Shown piece by piece: positions 7,714-15,055 of a stretch of DNA of 15,339 nt (position 1 is its first letter; each line of letters begins with the position of its first letter). The notes below the pieces were generated by a model. That model was given only the letters and a program-made list of their open reading frames with translations. It ran no database searches and was not told the DNA's origin. A program made the position numbers and the translations under genes. Origin of the DNA: CAZGOM01 sp964542875 (GTDB lineage Bacteria; Planctomycetota; Phycisphaerae; Phycisphaerales; Phycisphaeraceae); contig CAZIWA010000129.1 in the NCBI GenBank assembly GCA_964542875.1, positions 1 to 15,339 of the forward strand, written 5' to 3'.

Positions 7714-9405
7714 CTATTTCTCTTCCAGGGCCGCAAATGCTTTCAGCACAGCCTCGCGCTTCTTTAGCAGCCCCTCCGGCAACTGGTCGAAGTAATGCGG
7801 ATGCACAAACACCTCCGGCACCGGCGAAAGCCACCCCGGCGTGTTCCCCAGTTTCGCTTTGATCGCCTCGAAAATCGCCACGTCTTCCATCCCGTCGCGC
7901 AGCATCTTCAGCCTCAGCGACGACACCACCGCGCCTCCTGCCGCACGAGGCGGATACACCAGAAAACCATTCCCATGATGCGCCCCACCGTAGGGGAACG
8001 TCGCCATATCCTGCTCCACCTTCAACGGCTTGTTCTTCCAGAAATCCTTGGCCGTCAGCTCCTCATTCCCCGCCCAGATAAATACACCCCGGGCCCCGTA
8101 ATGCCATGACATCCACATCGCCAGCCGCTGCTCCAGCGCAGGGTTGTCGATCATCATGTTCGGCGCCTGCACCACGGGAGCCCGATAGTCCGCCTGGATT
8201 GGCAAGTGGCAGTAGTAATGCCACATCTCAGGCGGTTCCACAGGCCGCCCCTTGCTCGGATCGTAGGTCGTCGTCGAAAGATCATTGAGCTGGATATCGC
8301 ACCCCTGCGCCATCTCCGGGTGCCTTAACGAAGCCAGCAACACCCGCATCCCGGGGAACTTCGCCCGAAACGCCTTCACCTCGGGAATGTTCTTCTCCGC
8401 AAACGTCGCCGCATCGGGCTCATCAGGCCCAACCTGCGTGATGAACTGTCCCAGCAATCCCTTCTCTTTCAGGAACGCATACAGCTTTTCATCCCCGGGC
8501 GGCGTATAAAACACCGTTTGACCCCTCGCCTTGCGCGCTTGAACATGCTTCTCAAGCCCTGCACCCCCCTCATTTTTCCATACCTCGCTGATAAGAAACC
8601 CAGGGTCCAAAGGCTGTACATGGTGCTGGAGCATCAAGTCAATCGATGCCGCGTAGTCTCCATCTCCCACCCGGCTCTTGTTGAACATTGCCACCAGTGG
8701 AAACGGCGCCGGACCCAGTTTCAGCTTCACCACGCGCACCGGCACCCGGATCGCCACGCTCTGTCCCCCCGCCTTCTCCACCCGCACCGTGCACACGAAG
8801 GTCTTCTCGTTAAAGTCCGCCGGCACGGACATTTCAATCAAAAACACCCCCGCCTTGGTCGTATCCAGCACGCATGAGCTCTCTTCAAGCAGCGGGTCAG
8901 GCCACACGTTCGTCTCAAGCCGCGGGTACGCCGCCGCTCCCACATCCACGAATTCTTCCCGGTACACCCGCGTCGGCACGGGAGACTCGCAGCGCACCTT
9001 GTACTCCCCCGCGGCCTGTCCCATCTTCGGTAACACCGCCACTTGAAAGCTCACGCTTCCTCCGGTCACGCCCCACACCGGCGCACCGACCGTGTTCTCT
9101 GCCGCTGTAAAAACCTCACCCCCATGAAACCAATATTTGTTGGGCCATATCTTCACCAGTGAATGCGTATACCCCACCGCCATCACGGCGTCGGGCCGCC
9201 CAGCGAAGTACCCCCGATGAATCGCCAATTGGTCGCTGAATGAGCTTCCCCACGGGTCCGTTGTATGCACCAGTTTCTGCTCTTCCGCCGGCAGATCCGT
9301 GGGAATCGGCTGCGCAAAGCATCGCGTAGCCCCATCCGTGGCCCCAAGAACCGCCCCGACCCAGAAAACCACGCCCATCCAGAATCGCGCTGTCCATACA
9401 CCCAT
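7714..9405 (-). CDS. Secreted DUF4091 / GH123-like glycosidase-type protein
   Basis: The product has 563 residues. Residues 1-31 form a signal peptide (hydrophobic GVVFWVGAVLGA, probable cleavage after CFA). A beta-sandwich follows to about residue 230, and then a TIM-barrel-like part. GPDEP (326-330) carries the Asp328-Glu329 pair, which matches the catalytic DE pair of family GH123 N-acetylgalactosaminidases. The C-terminal DUF4091 signature is clear: MWMSWHYGARGVFIWAGN (430-447), GNGFLVYP (478-485), then SSLRLKMLRDGMEDVAIF (495-512). The start is supported by a GAGGAA box upstream. It is divergent from the NuoI-like gene and precedes the VOC gene. A periplasmic or extracellular glycosidase role is reasonable; the true substrate is not shown by sequence. 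Confidence 0.82.
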   Translation of the reverse strand: MGVWTARFWMGVVFWVGAVLGATDGATRCFAQPIPTDLPAEEQKLVHTTDPWGSSFSDQLAIHRGYFAGRPDAVMAVGYTHSLVKIWPNKYWFHGGEVFTAAENTVGAPVWGVTGGSVSFQVAVLPKMGQAAGEYKVRCESPVPTRVYREEFVDVGAAAYPRLETNVWPDPLLEESSCVLDTTKAGVFLIEMSVPADFNEKTFVCTVRVEKAGGQSVAIRVPVRVVKLKLGPAPFPLVAMFNKSRVGDGDYAASIDLMLQHHVQPLDPGFLISEVWKNEGGAGLEKHVQARKARGQTVFYTPPGDEKLYAFLKEKGLLGQFITQVGPDEPDAATFAEKNIPEVKAFRAKFPGMRVLLASLRHPEMAQGCDIQLNDLSTTTYDPSKGRPVEPPEMWHYYCHLPIQADYRAPVVQAPNMMIDNPALEQRLAMWMSWHYGARGVFIWAGNEELTAKDFWKNKPLKVEQDMATFPYGGAHHGNGFLVYPPRAAGGAVVSSLRLKMLRDGMEDVAIFEAIKAKLGNTPGWLSPVPEVFVHPHYFDQLPEGLLKKREAVLKAFAALEEK

Positions 9406-9509
9406 GCTGCTTTTTCCTCAAAAGGATCTTTTTATGGTTCTAAACGGCATCACACTTTAAATGACTTCGCAAACGCATATCGGTTCCCCCCTCATCTCTT
9501 TCTTTCCGC

Positions 9510-9515
9510 TATAAT
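9510..9515 (+). promoter_or_regulatory. Consensus -10 box (TATAAT) for the nuoI-like gene
   Basis: A perfect TATAAT lies 32 bp ahead of the ATG at 9548. The expected -35 position (about 9487-9492) is C-rich and a poor match; TTCCCC at 9484 is the closest but is spaced 20 bp. Transcription would start near 9521, giving a leader of under 30 nt. Confidence 0.45.
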
Positions 9516-9547
9516 TCACCCCAGTCTCTAACCCAAGGCACAGCCCC

Positions 9548-10093
9548 ATGGCGATCCGTGATGAAGATGTGATGGTGATCTCTCCGACTGCAATCAGCAG
9601 GACCGAAGCGATCTTCTTGCCCGAGGTCTTCAAAGGCCTGGGAACCACGTTCAAACACATGATCGGCTCCATCGCCCGCGGCAAGCGCAACAAGGCCATG
9701 TGCTACCCCGAGGAACGCCGTGAAGACCGCCCCATCGAAGATGGCGGCCTCTACAAAGGCAACTTCCGCGGCGTTCACCGGCTCAACCGTGATGAAGACG
9801 GCCGCGTCAAATGCGTCGCCTGCTTCATGTGCGCCACCGCCTGCCCCGCCCACTGTATCCACATCGAAGGCGCTGCCTCTCCCTGGGATGACCGCGAAAA
9901 ATACCCCGTCAAGTTCGACATCGATGAACTCCGCTGCATCTACTGCGGCATGTGCGAAGAGGCCTGCCCCGTCGACGCCGTCGAGCTCACTTACACCTAC
10001 GACATCGTCGGCCTCACCCGCCAGGAAATGATCTTCGACAAAGAAAAACTCCTGGCCGTCTACGATCAAACCATCAAGCAAAAGCCAATGTGA
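9548..10093 (+). CDS. nuoI: NADH-quinone oxidoreductase subunit I (2x[4Fe-4S])
   Basis: The 181-residue protein matches the peripheral-arm subunit I of complex I, which passes electrons through clusters N6a and N6b toward quinone at the membrane face. Two complete CxxCxxCxxxCP motifs are present: C89/C92/C95/C99 and C130/C133/C136/C140, with the typical spacing between them. The N-terminal stretch GLGTTFKHMIG (30-40) and YPEERR (53-58) are characteristic of NuoI. Only a weak AAGG precedes the ATG. No other nuo gene is in the window: the gene stands alone between its own -10 box and a terminator. It could serve a complex I encoded elsewhere or another ferredoxin-dependent complex. The subunit-I family call is firm; membership in a complete complex I is inferred. 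Confidence 0.88.
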   Translation: MAIRDEDVMVISPTAISRTEAIFLPEVFKGLGTTFKHMIGSIARGKRNKAMCYPEERREDRPIEDGGLYKGNFRGVHRLNRDEDGRVKCVACFMCATACPAHCIHIEGAASPWDDREKYPVKFDIDELRCIYCGMCEEACPVDAVELTYTYDIVGLTRQEMIFDKEKLLAVYDQTIKQKPM

Positions 10094-10122
10094 TTGCCGA
10101 TCGACCCGTAACGACCGCAACA

Positions 10123-10332
10123 CCCCGCGCCTGATTAACACCCCAATCATCATCTAAAGAAAAACGAGCCCCATCTCNNNNNNNNNNNNNNNNNNNNNNN
10201 NNNNNNNNNNNNNNNNNNNNNNNNNNNNNNNNNNNNNNNNNNNNNNNNNNNNNNNNNNNNNNNNNNNNNNNNNNNNNCCCCGCGCCTGATTAACACCCCA
10301 ATCATCATCTAAAGAAAAACGAGCCCCATCTC
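10123..10332. repeat. 55-bp identical copies flanking an assembly gap
   Basis: Bases 10123-10177 and 10278-10332 are identical over 55 bp. The first copy ends and the second begins exactly at the edges of the N run. This is what two contigs overlapping by one assembly k-mer look like after scaffolding. I treat it as an artefact, with one true copy in the genome. Confidence 0.9.
10178..10277. other. Assembly gap of 100 N
   Basis: This run of exactly 100 undetermined bases is the conventional placeholder for a gap of unknown size. Given the 55-bp identical flanks, the real distance is probably zero and the flanks should be collapsed, shortening the window by 155 bp. Confidence 0.97.
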
Positions 10333-10350
10333 AGGGCTCGTTTTTCTTTA
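10310..10350. terminator. Bidirectional terminator between nuoI and membrane gene
   Basis: A perfect 17-bp inverted repeat is formed by TAAAGAAAAACGAGCCC (10310-10326) and its complement (10334-10350), with a 7-base loop. The GC core GAGCCC is followed by TTTTTCTTT on the plus strand, and by the mirror T-run on the minus strand. It lies between the convergent nuoI-like and membrane-protein genes and can stop both. The left arm is repeated at the left edge of the gap, which suggests that the hairpin broke the assembly here. Confidence 0.88.
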
Positions 10351-10377
10351 AATCGTTATCTCATCTCAGCCCCGCCC

Positions 10378-10896
10378 TCACTCCACGGTCCACCCGTGAT
10401 AGCTGGAGGGCACGCTGTCGTGCATGTAGATCAGGTCGTAATTCAGCAGCATCTCGCCGGTCACCTTGCTGTAGTACCCCGTCACCTTTCCTTGCTTCTC
10501 GTCAGGCGCACCGGTGGTGACCAGGTCCATCTCAAATTGAATCTCAGCCGGCAGTTCGCGTACTTCTTCTACATTGGGCGTCGTGAACCGGAGGCTTGAT
10601 ACCTTAAAGGAGAGGTCCTTGGGCACTTCCACGCCGTCAGCCTTCACCACTTTCGTGGCCAGATACTTCTCCGCCTGCTTTTGCACCCGCAATTCCGTCA
10701 GCTTCAGCAGTTCGGCCCCGTCGGGTTGCTTGTTCTGGTTCAGGAGGATCATGACCACGCCCACCGCCAACGCCGCGATCACCACCGCCAGAACAATGTT
10801 GTACGCCGGGCTGTTGCGGAATCCTTGCTGCGCATTTGCACCACCAACCACCTTGCCCGCGGCAAGCCCGTCACTATTTCCCTCGTTGCCCGCCAT
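10378..10896 (-). CDS. Small single-pass membrane protein, unknown
   Basis: I do not recognise this 172-residue protein. It has a short Gly/Asn/Ala-rich cytosolic N-terminus (1-32), one strong membrane segment at about 34-53 (IVLAVVIAALAVGVVMILL), and a soluble, mostly beta domain of about 115 residues. The latter contains ELRVQKQAEKYLATKV (68-83) and a repetitive-strand region up to YHGWTVE at the end. The topology resembles pilin-like or accessory membrane proteins, but no prepilin cleavage motif is seen. The start at 10896 is chosen because GGGAG lies 5 nt ahead; an upstream TTG in frame lacks support. It shares a terminator with the convergent nuoI-like gene. No conserved catalytic motif is visible. 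Confidence 0.75.
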   Translation of the reverse strand: MAGNEGNSDGLAAGKVVGGANAQQGFRNSPAYNIVLAVVIAALAVGVVMILLNQNKQPDGAELLKLTELRVQKQAEKYLATKVVKADGVEVPKDLSFKVSSLRFTTPNVEEVRELPAEIQFEMDLVTTGAPDEKQGKVTGYYSKVTGEMLLNYDLIYMHDSVPSSYHGWTVE

Positions 10897-11229
10897 ACCT
10901 GCTCCCTCTATGAAAAAAATCAAAAAAAACCAAGAAAATTATCCCATCCGAAGTGCTAAGGCAGTTTACCGAATCCCATCGCAGCCTGTGAAAACCATTC
11001 GTCAGACAATCTCCACAGTCACTTAGAAAAAACAGAACTAAACCTTAAACCACACGGAGCGTGAGTATGTCACAGCGCCATCTGAAAAGCAACGCCGGAT
11101 ATCCCTGCAAATACCCATCTTTCCACCCATACACGCATCATTTAACTTCATCCAAAATCAGACATCTCCCCCGCCTGGCTCACGCTCGACTCTTGCTTTG
11201 TGAATGTCGAGTAAAATCCGCCACCATTG
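10897..11229. other. Divergent intergenic region, no convincing gene
   Basis: The region separates the membrane-protein gene (minus) from the TrkH-like gene (plus). The left end is A-rich, and GATAAT on the minus strand (10943 down to 10938) may be a -10 box for the membrane-protein gene. A 59-codon frame (ATG 11067, stop 11246) has a GGAG box 7 nt ahead and overlaps the TrkH-like start by 17 nt. Its third positions lack the C/G bias of the neighbours, so I do not call it a gene. Near the right end CTCGAC (11185-11190) and GTCGAG (11206-11211) form a 6-bp inverted repeat directly before TAAAAT (11212-11217), a possible -10 box without a matching -35. Confidence 0.5.
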
Positions 11230-12579
11230 ATGAACGCGCTCCCTAACAGCCGAGCCTCCACCGCCGACTGGCTCTGGCCTGCCGTGTTCCTTGCTCTCTG
11301 GTTGGCGGGCGCTGCGGCGCTGCGAATGCCTTTTTGCCTGGAGCCCGGCCGATTCCTTTACGGTTCAGACGCCCTGCTCCTCTCCACCAGCGCGCTCACC
11401 GGTTCCGGCCTTACCTCCACAGCGCTTTCCGGCCAGTTCACCACATACGGCCTGTTCATCCTTGCCCTCCTCATGCAGGCCGGTTTTATCGCCACGCTCT
11501 GCATCTCCGGCCGCCTGGCTCGCGGCCTCTTCCCGCTTTTCACGCACAACCGCCAGCCTCTCAGCCGTGAAATCACTCAAACCGGCATGAAAGTCATCCT
11601 CGCTGGCCAGGCCCTCTTATTGGCTCTATGGCTCATCTGGCCTCAAACCGGCCCCACCACATTCAACGCATACGACAACCTGGTCTCGGACATCTTCAAT
11701 GCCATCGGCGCCGCCAGCACCACAGGCTGGACGCTCAACCCCACCGGTTTTCTCGGCACCCAGTTCACTGGTATCGGCCAAGCAGCGTTCCTTCCCCTCT
11801 TCCTGCTACCCGCCCTGGGCGTGGTCCCTGTGGGAGATGCCTGGCGCTGGGCCGTCACCGCCGGTCGACACACCGTCCATCCCGTCAGCCGAAAAATCTG
11901 GTCTGCCTTTGCCGTCACCTTCATCGCCGGCGTGCTTCTCATCACGCTCTCCATCCTTGTTCCCTACTCCTACCAACTCCTTCACCTGGGCATGGAATCC
12001 AACGCCAGCAGCACAACCGGCATCACTGCCGGCATCGCTCAAAACGCTTTCATGACCGGGACCTTCGCCGCCGGCCCTGCCCGGCTCAGCGGCGCACAAC
12101 CCATCGAGCCCGGCCAGGCCCTCCCAGGCTACCAGTTCATCATGCTCGCGCTCTCATTCATCGGCCTGGCCCCCCTCTCCCTCGCCGCAGGTGTGAACGT
12201 GCTCTCCCTATCCACCCTCGCTCAATCCGCCTTCAGCGCCTGGCGAGGCAATCCCTCTCCCAGTTGCCAGCCCACGTCCCGGCTCACTCAATGGGCCCTG
12301 GCCACGCTTGTGTTTTACATCTCGCTCACCGCTGCGGGGCTCTTCCTGCTCCTGCTCAGCGAGCCCTACCCGGCCATCACCCTCGCCGCGGAAGTCATCT
12401 CCGCCGCCTCATGCGCGGGCTTCTCCCTGGGCATCACCTCGGACCTCACTTCCATGGGCAAGTGCGTCCTCATCGCGCTTATGGTGCTTGGCCGGCTGGG
12501 CCCGCTCTACCTGGCGGCCCGGTTCATCACTGCTCGGCCACCGGCACAAACTCCCGAATCGCCAGATCAAACCCGCTGA
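11230..12579 (+). CDS. Divergent TrkH/KtrB-like cation transporter
   Basis: The 449-residue inner-membrane protein has about nine to ten hydrophobic segments and the repeated pore-loop plan of the Trk/Ktr K+ transporter superfamily. Loop-like segments are TSALTGSGLTST (53-64), NAIGAASTTGWTLN (157-170), NAFMTGTFAAGP (272-283) and EVISAASCAGFSLG (388-401). The last is followed by LTSMGKCVLIALMVLGRLGPL (split over 406-426), which closely fits the family's C-terminal signature. The segment after the third loop, IGLAPLSLAAGVN (311-323), replaces the usual G-S/T-A-G-G-I-K sequence and loses its lysine. No TrkA/KtrA-type regulatory subunit gene is adjacent. The ATG at 11230 has no clear ribosome binding site; TTG at 11227 is an alternative. 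The gene overlaps the convergent riboflavin gene by 53 bp. Transport of K+ is plausible but not assured. Confidence 0.75.
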   Translation: MNALPNSRASTADWLWPAVFLALWLAGAAALRMPFCLEPGRFLYGSDALLLSTSALTGSGLTSTALSGQFTTYGLFILALLMQAGFIATLCISGRLARGLFPLFTHNRQPLSREITQTGMKVILAGQALLLALWLIWPQTGPTTFNAYDNLVSDIFNAIGAASTTGWTLNPTGFLGTQFTGIGQAAFLPLFLLPALGVVPVGDAWRWAVTAGRHTVHPVSRKIWSAFAVTFIAGVLLITLSILVPYSYQLLHLGMESNASSTTGITAGIAQNAFMTGTFAAGPARLSGAQPIEPGQALPGYQFIMLALSFIGLAPLSLAAGVNVLSLSTLAQSAFSAWRGNPSPSCQPTSRLTQWALATLVFYISLTAAGLFLLLLSEPYPAITLAAEVISAASCAGFSLGITSDLTSMGKCVLIALMVLGRLGPLYLAARFITARPPAQTPESPDQTR

Positions 12580-13708
12580 GCGCCGTCGGGTGAAACGGAT
12601 GATTGGTGATCAGCCGCATCTCGCTGATCCCAAGATCACGCAGAATCTGCGACCCGATCCCGTAGTCGCGCTTATCGCTTGCCGGCCGGATGCCCGGTGC
12701 CGTCTGGCTCTGGCCGATCACCGTCGCGCTCTCCTGTCCTGGCTCGTATTTGCGTGTCTGCAGCCGCTTAAGCAGGCCAGACCCCATGCCTTCATGCCGA
12801 AGATAGACCACCGCGCCCTGGCCTTCCCGGGCGATCATCCGCATCGCCGCCTGGAGCGTTTTGCCCGAGGGCTGAGCCTTGTCGCCAAACACATCGCCCA
12901 GCAGGTTCTGGCTGTGCATGCGCACCAGCACGGGCGACGGCACCGGCACCGGCGTGCCCTGGTTGTCCACCTTCCCCAGCGCATCGCCCATCACCAGCGC
13001 CACATGCGGCATCGCATCCACCCGGCTCATGTAAGAGAACAACCGGAAGTCTCCCACTTCCGTGGAAATGGGAGATTCCTCCACCCGCTCCACCAGCCGT
13101 TCGCGCTGCAGCCGATGGTGAATGATGTCGGCGATGGAGCACATCTTCAGCCCATGCTGTTTGCAGAACGCTTCCAGTTCCGGCCGCCGCGCCATCGTGC
13201 CGTCGGGGTTCATGATCTCAATGCCCGCAGCCCCCGGCCTCAGCCCGGCGATCCTGCAAAGGTCCACCATCCCCTCGGTGTGCCCCGTGCGAACCAGCGT
13301 GCCGCCCGGTCTCGCGCGAAGCGGCTGAATATGCCCCGGCCGGTCGAAATCCCCAGCCACAGCATCCGCCGACACCAGCTTCAGGATCGTCGCCGCCCGG
13401 TCCGATGCCGAAACGCCGGTCGTAATCCCATACTTGGCCGCCGCATCCACCGTCAGCGTGTACGCCGTGCCCCGCTGCGTCGTGTTCTGCCGGCTCTGCA
13501 TCGGCAGGTCCAGCCGGTCGCAGCTTTCCGCATCCAGCGCCACAAACAGCATCCCGCGCCCTTCGCGCAGCATGAAGTTGATCACGCTCGGCGTGACAAA
13601 CTCCCCGGCGCAAACAAGGTCTCCCTCATTCTCCCGGTCTTCATCATCCACCAGCACAATCATCTTGCCTTGCCGGAGGTCTTGCAGAACTTCAGGAATC
13701 GAGTGCAT
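12527..13708 (-). CDS. ribB: RibB (DHBP synthase) fused to inactive GCHII-like domain
   Basis: This 393-residue cytosolic protein has the length of bifunctional RibBA. The N-terminal RibB domain (1-about 205) converts ribulose 5-phosphate to 3,4-dihydroxy-2-butanone 4-phosphate for riboflavin synthesis and looks intact: DDEDRENEGDL (21-31), GHIQPL (125-130), RTGHTEGMVDL (140-150). The C-terminal domain (about 208-393) aligns with GTP cyclohydrolase II but lacks its zinc site. HSxCL...CDC has become HSQNLLGDVFGDKAQPSG (265-282), so N268, Q279 and S281 replace the three cysteines. EGRGIGL has become EGMGSGL (306-312), and the DT.EAN segment is absent. RDYGIGSQIL (347-356) remains. This is the RibBX pattern known from Proteobacteria, so a separate RibA should exist. 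An AAGG box 8 nt upstream supports the start. It lies 63 bp downstream of the M16 peptidase gene. Confidence 0.9.
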   Translation of the reverse strand: MHSIPEVLQDLRQGKMIVLVDDEDRENEGDLVCAGEFVTPSVINFMLREGRGMLFVALDAESCDRLDLPMQSRQNTTQRGTAYTLTVDAAAKYGITTGVSASDRAATILKLVSADAVAGDFDRPGHIQPLRARPGGTLVRTGHTEGMVDLCRIAGLRPGAAGIEIMNPDGTMARRPELEAFCKQHGLKMCSIADIIHHRLQRERLVERVEESPISTEVGDFRLFSYMSRVDAMPHVALVMGDALGKVDNQGTPVPVPSPVLVRMHSQNLLGDVFGDKAQPSGKTLQAAMRMIAREGQGAVVYLRHEGMGSGLLKRLQTRKYEPGQESATVIGQSQTAPGIRPASDKRDYGIGSQILRDLGISEMRLITNHPFHPTALSGFDLAIREFVPVAEQ

Positions 13709-13771
13709 ACACGTCGCCTTTCATTCCCCGGACATTATCTGCGCACGAAGGAATTTGCTTCTCACCAGACC

Positions 13772-15055
13772 TTACACCCCAGCCCCAGACCCCTTCTTCG
13801 CCTCTTCAGGCGCCATCGTCGCCACCAGCCGCTTGTTCACTGGAAATTTGCGCAGCAAGACTCGGAGCATCGTCGGCGTCACCGCCTGGATCTGCGCCAT
13901 GTCCTCTTCCAGCGTCTGATATTCGCCGCGGTAGGTCCACGTCCCGCCGATGGAGCTCATGCGCCCCATGGTCGATTCCCCCTGCAGCATCGCTTCCGTC
14001 GCGATTTTGCTCTTGGCCCGCTCCAGTTCAGCGTCATCGATGCTGTCGGCATAGCCGTCAAGCGTCTTGGTCAGAATCTCTTCCGCTTCCTGGGCCCGTT
14101 CCGGGTCGCACACCAGTGTTGCGGCGAACATCCCCAGCCGATCCTGCGGGTCGTAGCTGAACGATGCCTCCTCCGCGATGCCCGGGTCCACCAGCGCCCA
14201 GTAAAGCCGCGAACCTTCCGAATCCCCCAGCACATCGGAAAGCACCCTCGCGGCGTACCGGTCGGCATCCTGCGCGCTGGGCGCATCTGAAAACACGTAC
14301 GCATAATGTCGGTTCACCGTCGGGTCTTTGATCTCCAGCCGGTCCAGGTTCAGCACAGGCTTGTCATACCGCCTGCTCGCTCCCGAAGGCTTCCAACCCT
14401 TGGTGGACTTTTCCAGTTCCTCCACCAGCTTGTCCAGATCGATGTTGCCCGTCGCCACGAAGATGGTGGTGTCCGGGCCGTAGTGCATGCCGTAATACGC
14501 CCGCATCTCTTCTGCGGTCATCGCCTTGATCGTCTCCGCCGTCCCCAGCACCCGGTAGCTCATCGGATGTTCACCCAGGTACCGCTCGTTGGCCAGGTTC
14601 CCCAGCCGCCATTGAGGCCGGTCGTCATACATCCCGATCTCTTCCAGGATCACCGGCCGCTCCATGTTGAAGTCCTGGTCCGTCAGCGCCGGCCGGAGCA
14701 TGTCCGAAAGCAGGTCCATCGCCTTGAACTGAAACTCAGGCAGCACATGCGCGTAATACACCGTCGTTTCCTGGCTGGTGTACGCGTTGTAGTTGGCGCC
14801 CATGTCATCAAACTCACGGTTGATGTCATCCCCGCTGCGCCCGCGCACCGTCGTCTTGAACATCATGTGTTCAAGAAAGTGGCTCACGCCCATCAGCTTC
14901 TTGTCTTCATCCCGCGTCCCAGCCTTCACGAAAAATCCCACCGCGCTGGTATGCGCACTCAAATCCGGCTCGGCGAGAACCGTCAAACCATTCGAAAGCG
15001 TCTTCTTGATGAACTTGTTGGGCACTGTGTGGACCTCGCAGGTGGAAAGAGCCAT
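13772..15055 (-). CDS. M16 family zinc metallopeptidase
   Basis: The 427-residue protein has the length and plan of single-gene M16B peptidases related to mitochondrial processing peptidase beta and bacterial YmxG. The inverted zinc motif HFLEH is at H59-E62-H63, with the third ligand in VILEEIGMYDDRP (E138/E139, about 76 residues on). The second half holds GSRLYWAL (281-288), the Arg/Tyr region that binds substrate. No signal peptide is visible, so a cytosolic location is likely. The start at 15055 has a weak GGTGGGG upstream; a start a few codons further in is possible. RibB follows at 63 bp on the same strand with no terminator between, so the two are probably co-transcribed. In many bacteria the M16 gene lies near housekeeping genes without a clear functional link. 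Confidence 0.9.
   Translation of the reverse strand: MALSTCEVHTVPNKFIKKTLSNGLTVLAEPDLSAHTSAVGFFVKAGTRDEDKKLMGVSHFLEHMMFKTTVRGRSGDDINREFDDMGANYNAYTSQETTVYYAHVLPEFQFKAMDLLSDMLRPALTDQDFNMERPVILEEIGMYDDRPQWRLGNLANERYLGEHPMSYRVLGTAETIKAMTAEEMRAYYGMHYGPDTTIFVATGNIDLDKLVEELEKSTKGWKPSGASRRYDKPVLNLDRLEIKDPTVNRHYAYVFSDAPSAQDADRYAARVLSDVLGDSEGSRLYWALVDPGIAEEASFSYDPQDRLGMFAATLVCDPERAQEAEEILTKTLDGYADSIDDAELERAKSKIATEAMLQGESTMGRMSSIGGTWTYRGEYQTLEEDMAQIQAVTPTMLRVLLRKFPVNKRLVATMAPEEAKKGSGAGV

Noticed and set aside
10123..10332. Reading the 55-bp direct repeat as an attachment site or mobile-element target duplication
   Set aside because: The copies abut a 100-N gap exactly and no integrase or transposase is nearby; an assembly join explains it better.
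11067..11246. 59-codon frame just upstream of the TrkH-like gene, with a GGAG box
   Set aside because: Its third codon positions are near-balanced, unlike every neighbour, and the His/Arg/Pro-rich product shows no motif. Translational coupling to the TrkH-like start is possible but unsupported.
12308..14290. Plus-strand frame of 660 codons across the riboflavin and M16 genes
   Set aside because: Its His/Arg/Pro-rich product has no domains, and it is antisense to two well-supported enzymes.
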